NCBI GenBank assembly: GCA_002311835.1
Contig: DBZY01000063.1
Coordinates: 235-10,343, forward strand
Reading direction: 5' to 3'
Source of the DNA: Proteobacteria bacterium UBA1148
GTDB taxonomy: Bacteria > Pseudomonadota > Gammaproteobacteria > Steroidobacterales > Rariloculaceae
Length of the DNA stretch: 10,109 nt
Position 1 is the stretch's first letter; the number at the start of each line of letters is the position of its first letter. Positions 6,914 to 10,109 of the stretch are shown here, in pieces. The notes under the pieces are model-generated. The model was not told the DNA's origin, did no database searches, and was given only the letters and a program-made list of their open reading frames with translations. Made by a program: the position numbers and the translations under genes.

Positions 6914-7120
6914 GGTTACATCTGTATTAATAGACTAATTTAACCAGGTATACAGGATAACGCGTTCTCATAGCAGATGTGAGCAATCAACAAATTCCTG
7001 CCCAACGCTTCCATTTTAGGGAGTGGAATAAAATAGGTTACAGTGATGATATGTTGAAAGAGCCTTCTATCACAAAGCGAAAGTTTCTTTCTTTAACTAG
7101 CATTGGCTAGATAATTGAGT
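6914..7120. promoter_or_regulatory. Divergent promoter region, aminotransferase operon and thiolase gene
   Basis: These 207 bases separate two divergent starts and must hold promoters for both directions. The aminotransferase side is AT-rich (6918-6950, containing TATTAAT) and includes a GTATAC palindrome. On the thiolase side CTAGC (7097-7101) and GCTAG (7106-7110) form a small hairpin ending 10 bases before the ATG. I cannot fix -35 or -10 boxes with confidence, and no regulator gene is adjacent. Confidence 0.5.
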
Positions 7121-8308
7121 ATGACCCAGGAAGCCGTAATCGTATCAACTGCACGGACGCCTATCGGCAAGGCGTACCGGGGCGCATTCAACAATACGTA
7201 CGGCGCTACACTGTCAGGCCACGCTGTGAAACACGCCGTCTCCCGCAGCGGGCTTGAGTGCGACGAGATTGAAGACGTCATCCTGGGTTGTGGCCGTCCA
7301 GACGGCACAACCGGAGGTAATATTGCTCGCCAAGCCGCGTTACGAGCGGGGTTGCCCACTGAGGTCGCTGCTCTTACTGTCAGCCGACAGTGCTCTTCGG
7401 GGTTACAGGCTATTGCAACTGCTGCGCAACGGATCATCGTAGATGGTGTTCCCGCCTGCGTTGCCGGAGGCTTGGAATCAATCTCTCTAGTCCAGAACGA
7501 GTATGCCAATACGCACTATCTCAAAGACCCGAAACTACTAGAAATGCAACCCAATATTTTTATGCCCATGTTAGAAACAGCAGAGGTCGTAGCCGAAAGA
7601 TACGCAGTATCCCGGGAAGTCCAAGATGAATACGCCCTAATTAGCCAGCAACGTACCGCCGCGGCCCAGGAAGCGGGGCGCTTCGGCAAGGAAATCGTCC
7701 CCCTAGCTACGACCAAGCTCGTGAAGGACAAGAAAACAGAAAGCATCATTGAAGAACGTGTTGAGTTAACCCAGGATGAAGGCAACCGACCATCCACGAC
7801 ACTTGAAGGACTCGCTAATCTGAAACCGGTGGTGGGGAACGACAAGACTGTAACCGCCGGCAACGCATCACAGCTCTCCGACGGCGCCTCGGCCTGTGTC
7901 CTTGTGAGCAGTACCCTTGCGGCAAAACGCAACCTCCAACCCATGGGTATCTACCGGGGTTTTGCAGTAGTGGGCTGCAATCCTGACGAGATGGGGATTG
8001 GCCCTGTCTTCGCGGTACCACGGTTATTGAAACGACACGGACTCAGTATCGACGACATTGGTCTCTGGGAACTAAACGAAGCATTCGCTGTACAAACGGT
8101 CTATTGCCGGGACCGGCTCGGAATACCTATGGACAAGCTTAATGTTGACGGTGGCGCAATTTCCATTGGCCACCCTTATGGTATGAGCGGCGCACGGATG
8201 ACTGGACACGCTCTGATCGAAGGCAAACGCCGAGGCGCAAAGTATGTGGTGATCACCATGTGTATTGGCGGCGGTATGGGTGCAGCTGGGTTATTTGAGG
8301 TGGTTTGA
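7121..8308 (+). CDS. Thiolase (acetyl-CoA acyltransferase / acetyltransferase)
   Basis: The 395-residue enzyme joins or cleaves acyl-CoA and acetyl-CoA units in the cytoplasm. The N-terminal VIVSTARTPIGKAYRGAF motif, nucleophile Cys91 in SRQCSSGLQAI, NEAFAVQ, His351 in GGAISIGHPYGMSGAR and the second catalytic Cys381 in MCIGGGMGAAGLFE make a complete thiolase active site. Length is normal. I chose ATG at 7121 because the preceding in-frame TTG at 7115 adds only two residues and has no better ribosome site; a GAG three bases before the ATG is a weak one. Degradative 3-ketoacyl-CoA thiolase and biosynthetic acetoacetyl-CoA thiolase cannot be told apart by eye. It stands alone, divergent from the aminotransferase operon, and no acyl-CoA dehydrogenase or hydratase gene is in view. 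It ends 47 bases from the convergent rhomboid gene. Confidence 0.94.
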   Translation: MTQEAVIVSTARTPIGKAYRGAFNNTYGATLSGHAVKHAVSRSGLECDEIEDVILGCGRPDGTTGGNIARQAALRAGLPTEVAALTVSRQCSSGLQAIATAAQRIIVDGVPACVAGGLESISLVQNEYANTHYLKDPKLLEMQPNIFMPMLETAEVVAERYAVSREVQDEYALISQQRTAAAQEAGRFGKEIVPLATTKLVKDKKTESIIEERVELTQDEGNRPSTTLEGLANLKPVVGNDKTVTAGNASQLSDGASACVLVSSTLAAKRNLQPMGIYRGFAVVGCNPDEMGIGPVFAVPRLLKRHGLSIDDIGLWELNEAFAVQTVYCRDRLGIPMDKLNVDGGAISIGHPYGMSGARMTGHALIEGKRRGAKYVVITMCIGGGMGAAGLFEVV

Positions 8309-8344
8309 TACCGGATGGAAGTATCACACTCTCGCCATCGTCCG

Positions 8345-8363
8345 GTCTTTAGGCCCTAAAGAC
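8345..8363. terminator. Hairpin at the convergent thiolase/rhomboid ends
   Basis: GTCTTTAG (8345-8352) and CTAAAGAC (8356-8363) form a perfect 8-base stem with loop GCC, extendable by GTC/GAC past a 2-base bulge. It lies 36 bases after the thiolase stop, and the rhomboid stop codon (8356-8358, complement) is inside the stem. A bidirectional terminator is the simplest reading, although neither side has a clear T-run. A second, imperfect pairing of ACCGGA (8310-8315) with TCCGGT (8341-8346) overlaps it. Confidence 0.5.
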
Positions 8364-9138
8364 GACTAACTCTGCGCCAATTTTGAGTGGGTGAGCGCTG
8401 CTGTCGCCAACCATGGTAAGGATGTTTCGCCAGCAGATTCTTATCCTTAAATATCTGTATAAGAACCACCCCTGCGATAAATCCACCAACGTGAGCCCAG
8501 AACGCTACACCACCACCCTGAGCGCCCAAGGATGAGACGCCACTGAAGACCTGGACCAACAGCCAATACCCGAGCATTAACACAGCCGGTACAGCGATAG
8601 TGGTGAACAAGAAACCTAGAAAGATGAGCATGTGAACACGGACCCGAGGATAGAGCGTGATGTAGGCACCCATAACTCCACCAATGGCTCCGGAGGCACC
8701 GACCATAGGCACCATCGATTCCGGGTTTGACGTGATTTGTGCAGCCGCGGCTGCCAACCCGCACAACAAATAGAACATCGCGAATCGCGTGTGCCCCATC
8801 GAATCTTCAACGTTATCGCCAAAAATCCACAGAAACCACATATTGCCAATGATATGAAGCCAGCCGCCGTGCATGAACATTGATGTCACAGTGGTGTGCC
8901 ACGTTGAAGTGTCTCCGAGCACACAAACCATATTAGGCCCCACCTGGAAACGGGTACCTGCCGGGATACTCTGTAGAAGTTCGCCGGGAATCAGGCCTAA
9001 TCTGCAAATCGAACCAGATAGTGTCGGGTCTGACCCAAATCCCTGTACAGCGACCCAAACGAGCACGTTGAGAGCAATAATTCCGTACGTAACGTACGGA
9101 GTTAGGATTTGAGGGTTGTCATCACGAATCGGGAACAT
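8356..9138 (-). CDS. Rhomboid family intramembrane serine protease
   Basis: The 260-residue membrane protein should cleave transmembrane helices of partner proteins within the inner membrane. The catalytic pair is visible: Ser149 in VGASGAIGG and His216 in FWAHVGGFIAG. The GGWLHIIGNMWFLWIFGDNVE stretch (from residue 91) supplies the conserved His95 and oxyanion Asn99. Hydrophobic helices lie at about residues 15-32, 93-107, 117-134, 146-162, 170-198 and 211-230, the six-helix bacterial core. A long loop at residues 33-82 between helix 1 and the catalytic core holds Cys45 and Cys72, which could form a periplasmic disulfide. The C-terminus is short and basic (RQQRSPTQNWRRVSRL). The N-terminal FPIRDDNP is typical of many proteobacterial rhomboids. 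AGGT lies 7-10 bases before the ATG. The gene is single, with no obvious substrate adjacent, and diverges from the PQQ dehydrogenase over 71 bases. Confidence 0.94.
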   Translation of the reverse strand: MFPIRDDNPQILTPYVTYGIIALNVLVWVAVQGFGSDPTLSGSICRLGLIPGELLQSIPAGTRFQVGPNMVCVLGDTSTWHTTVTSMFMHGGWLHIIGNMWFLWIFGDNVEDSMGHTRFAMFYLLCGLAAAAAQITSNPESMVPMVGASGAIGGVMGAYITLYPRVRVHMLIFLGFLFTTIAVPAVLMLGYWLLVQVFSGVSSLGAQGGGVAFWAHVGGFIAGVVLIQIFKDKNLLAKHPYHGWRQQRSPTQNWRRVSRL

Positions 9139-9209
9139 CGTTCTACCTATGGAGCATGGAGTAATATTAGGGGTAGAAGCGGAATCTAGCTAGGCAAGGT
9201 AGTATTTGG
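9139..9209. promoter_or_regulatory. Short divergent promoter region
   Basis: Seventy-one bases separate the rhomboid and PQQ dehydrogenase starts, so promoters for both probably overlap here. The stretch includes a tandem ATGGAG repeat (9151-9163), an AT-rich TAATATTA and the palindrome CTAGCTAG (9186-9193). I cannot assign core promoter boxes. Confidence 0.35.
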
Positions 9210-10109
9210 ATGAAGATAAAAAAAATAATGTTGGCGGCAATCAGTGGCATAGTGACATTTGGATCCGCCTTGGGCGCGGAGCGCGGCACCACCAATGGAG
9301 AGTGGACTACTTACGGTGGTGATCTCTCCAATACCCGGTACGCTCCTCTAGACCAAATCAACGCCGAAAACTTCTCGGAATTAGAAATCGCGTGGCGCTT
9401 CAACACCGATGCCTTCGGTCCTAGGCCCGAGTTTAATTTTCAATCGACACCTCTGATGGTAGATGGTGTCGTCTACACGACGGTCGGTAGCCGCCGTGCG
9501 GTGGTGGCACTTGATGGTGCCACCGGTGAGCTTCTATGGATGCACCGGGAGAATGAAGGTGCGCGCGGCGCAGGGTCCCCACGCGGACTGTCTGGGCGGG
9601 GGTTAGCTTATTGGAGCGACGGAGAGGAAGCACGCATTATCTATATCACTCCTGGTTACCGACTGTTATCACTTGATGCAGCTACCGGCGTTCTGGTACG
9701 CAATTTTGGCGAAAACGGCGTCGCAGACCTAAAACTTGAGGCGGATCAAGAGATGGACTTGATCACAGGTGAAATAGGTCTTCATGCAACCCCCATCGTG
9801 ACTAACGATGTCATCATCGTGGGCGCCGCCCATCTGACAGGATCCGCACCCAAGAGCCGCAGAAACGAGAAGGGCTACATTCGCGGCTACGATGTACGAA
9901 CGGGAGAGAGGATGTGGATATTTCACACTATCCCCTTGCCCGACGAATACGGTTTTGATACCTGGGAAGGGAACTCGGCCTCTTATACGGGCAATACAGG
10001 CGTGTGGACCCAAATCACCGTAGATGAAGAACTCGGCCTAGTTTATCTACCCGTGGAACAACCAACGGGCGACTACTACGGCGGGCATCGGCACGGCGAC
10101 AACCTGTAC
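9210..10109 (+). CDS. Exported PQQ-dependent dehydrogenase (quinoprotein), 3' end beyond window
   Basis: The frame is open for 300 codons from ATG at 9210 to the window edge. The product starts MKIKKIMLAAISG, with a clear signal peptide and a likely cleavage after SALGA (19-23), so it acts in the periplasm. The mature N-terminus EWTTYGGDLSNTRYAPLDQI (31-50) is the standard opening of eight-bladed quinoprotein dehydrogenases. Propeller blade (tryptophan docking) motifs follow: VVALDGATGELLW (98-110), a LLSLDAATG-type blade near residue 150 and YIRGYDVRTGERMW further on. Such enzymes oxidise alcohols, sugars or aldehydes and pass electrons through PQQ to the respiratory chain. The visible part lacks the C-terminal blades, any cytochrome c domain and part of the active site, so substrate class is open. 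AAGG lies 11-14 bases before the ATG. No PQQ synthesis gene is in the window. Confidence 0.92.
   Translation, partial: MKIKKIMLAAISGIVTFGSALGAERGTTNGEWTTYGGDLSNTRYAPLDQINAENFSELEIAWRFNTDAFGPRPEFNFQSTPLMVDGVVYTTVGSRRAVVALDGATGELLWMHRENEGARGAGSPRGLSGRGLAYWSDGEEARIIYITPGYRLLSLDAATGVLVRNFGENGVADLKLEADQEMDLITGEIGLHATPIVTNDVIIVGAAHLTGSAPKSRRNEKGYIRGYDVRTGERMWIFHTIPLPDEYGFDTWEGNSASYTGNTGVWTQITVDEELGLVYLPVEQPTGDYYGGHRHGDNLY

Noticed and set aside
7051..7110. A 19-codon rightward frame beginning MLKEPSITK before the thiolase
   Set aside because: It has no ribosome site, no amino-acid bias suggesting an attenuator peptide and no similarity; it is expected by chance in a 200-base intergenic region.
7115..7120. 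TTG at 7115 as thiolase start
   Set aside because: It adds only Met-Ser before an in-frame ATG and has no better ribosome site; family members start at or near the ATG position.
7516..7944. A 142-codon leftward open frame
   Set aside because: It is antisense to the thiolase, a confident gene with a complete active site.
1..10109. CRISPR, insertion sequence, prophage, toxin-antitoxin or defence system
   Set aside because: No regularly spaced repeats, transposase or integrase motifs, terminal inverted repeats or nuclease/toxin domains are visible; the genes are metabolic, transport and proteolysis functions.

Overview
The window looks like a chromosomal piece of a free-living, aerobic heterotrophic proteobacterium, most likely an uncultured marine or aquatic gammaproteobacterium. 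This placement is inferred from gene content: a DUF3500 exported protein, an Na+/solute symporter, a beta-alanine-type aminotransferase/mmsA pair, a rhomboid protease and an exported PQQ dehydrogenase. No rRNA or other phylogenetic marker is present. Base composition looks even across the window. I see no tRNA, rRNA, CRISPR, insertion sequence or phage gene.

Layout. (1) 1-531: a leftward C-terminal remnant or mini-gene (49-270), then a gene-poor stretch with inverted repeats. (2) 532-1713: an exported DUF3500 protein, rightward. (3) 1714-1827: a leader in which one 9-base arm can pair with either of two identical downstream copies. (4) 1828-4039: three rightward genes that each overlap the next by 4 bases: a 42-residue one-helix membrane peptide, a 528-residue SSS-family symporter and a 167-residue protein of unknown function that seems internally duplicated. 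(5) 4040-6913: a leftward two-gene operon, a class III omega-amino acid:pyruvate aminotransferase followed after 3 bases by a CoA-acylating (methyl)malonate-semialdehyde dehydrogenase. It meets group 4 tail to tail with no spacer. (6) 7121-8308: a rightward thiolase, divergent from the aminotransferase across about 207 bases. (7) 8356-9138: a leftward rhomboid protease, convergent with the thiolase, with its stop codon inside a hairpin. (8) 9210 to the end: a rightward PQQ-dependent dehydrogenase, cut by the window edge, divergent from the rhomboid gene.

How the genes may work together. The aminotransferase and MmsA form a recognisable route from beta-alanine (or a related omega-amino acid) through malonate semialdehyde to acetyl-CoA. 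The thiolase could join acetyl-CoA to acyl-CoA metabolism, and the symporter could supply substrate, but neither link is proven by the sequence. The most novel-looking part is the coupled peptide / symporter / duplicated-protein module at 1828-4039 together with its possible switching leader. I do not claim a wholly new system, only an uncharacterised transporter module.
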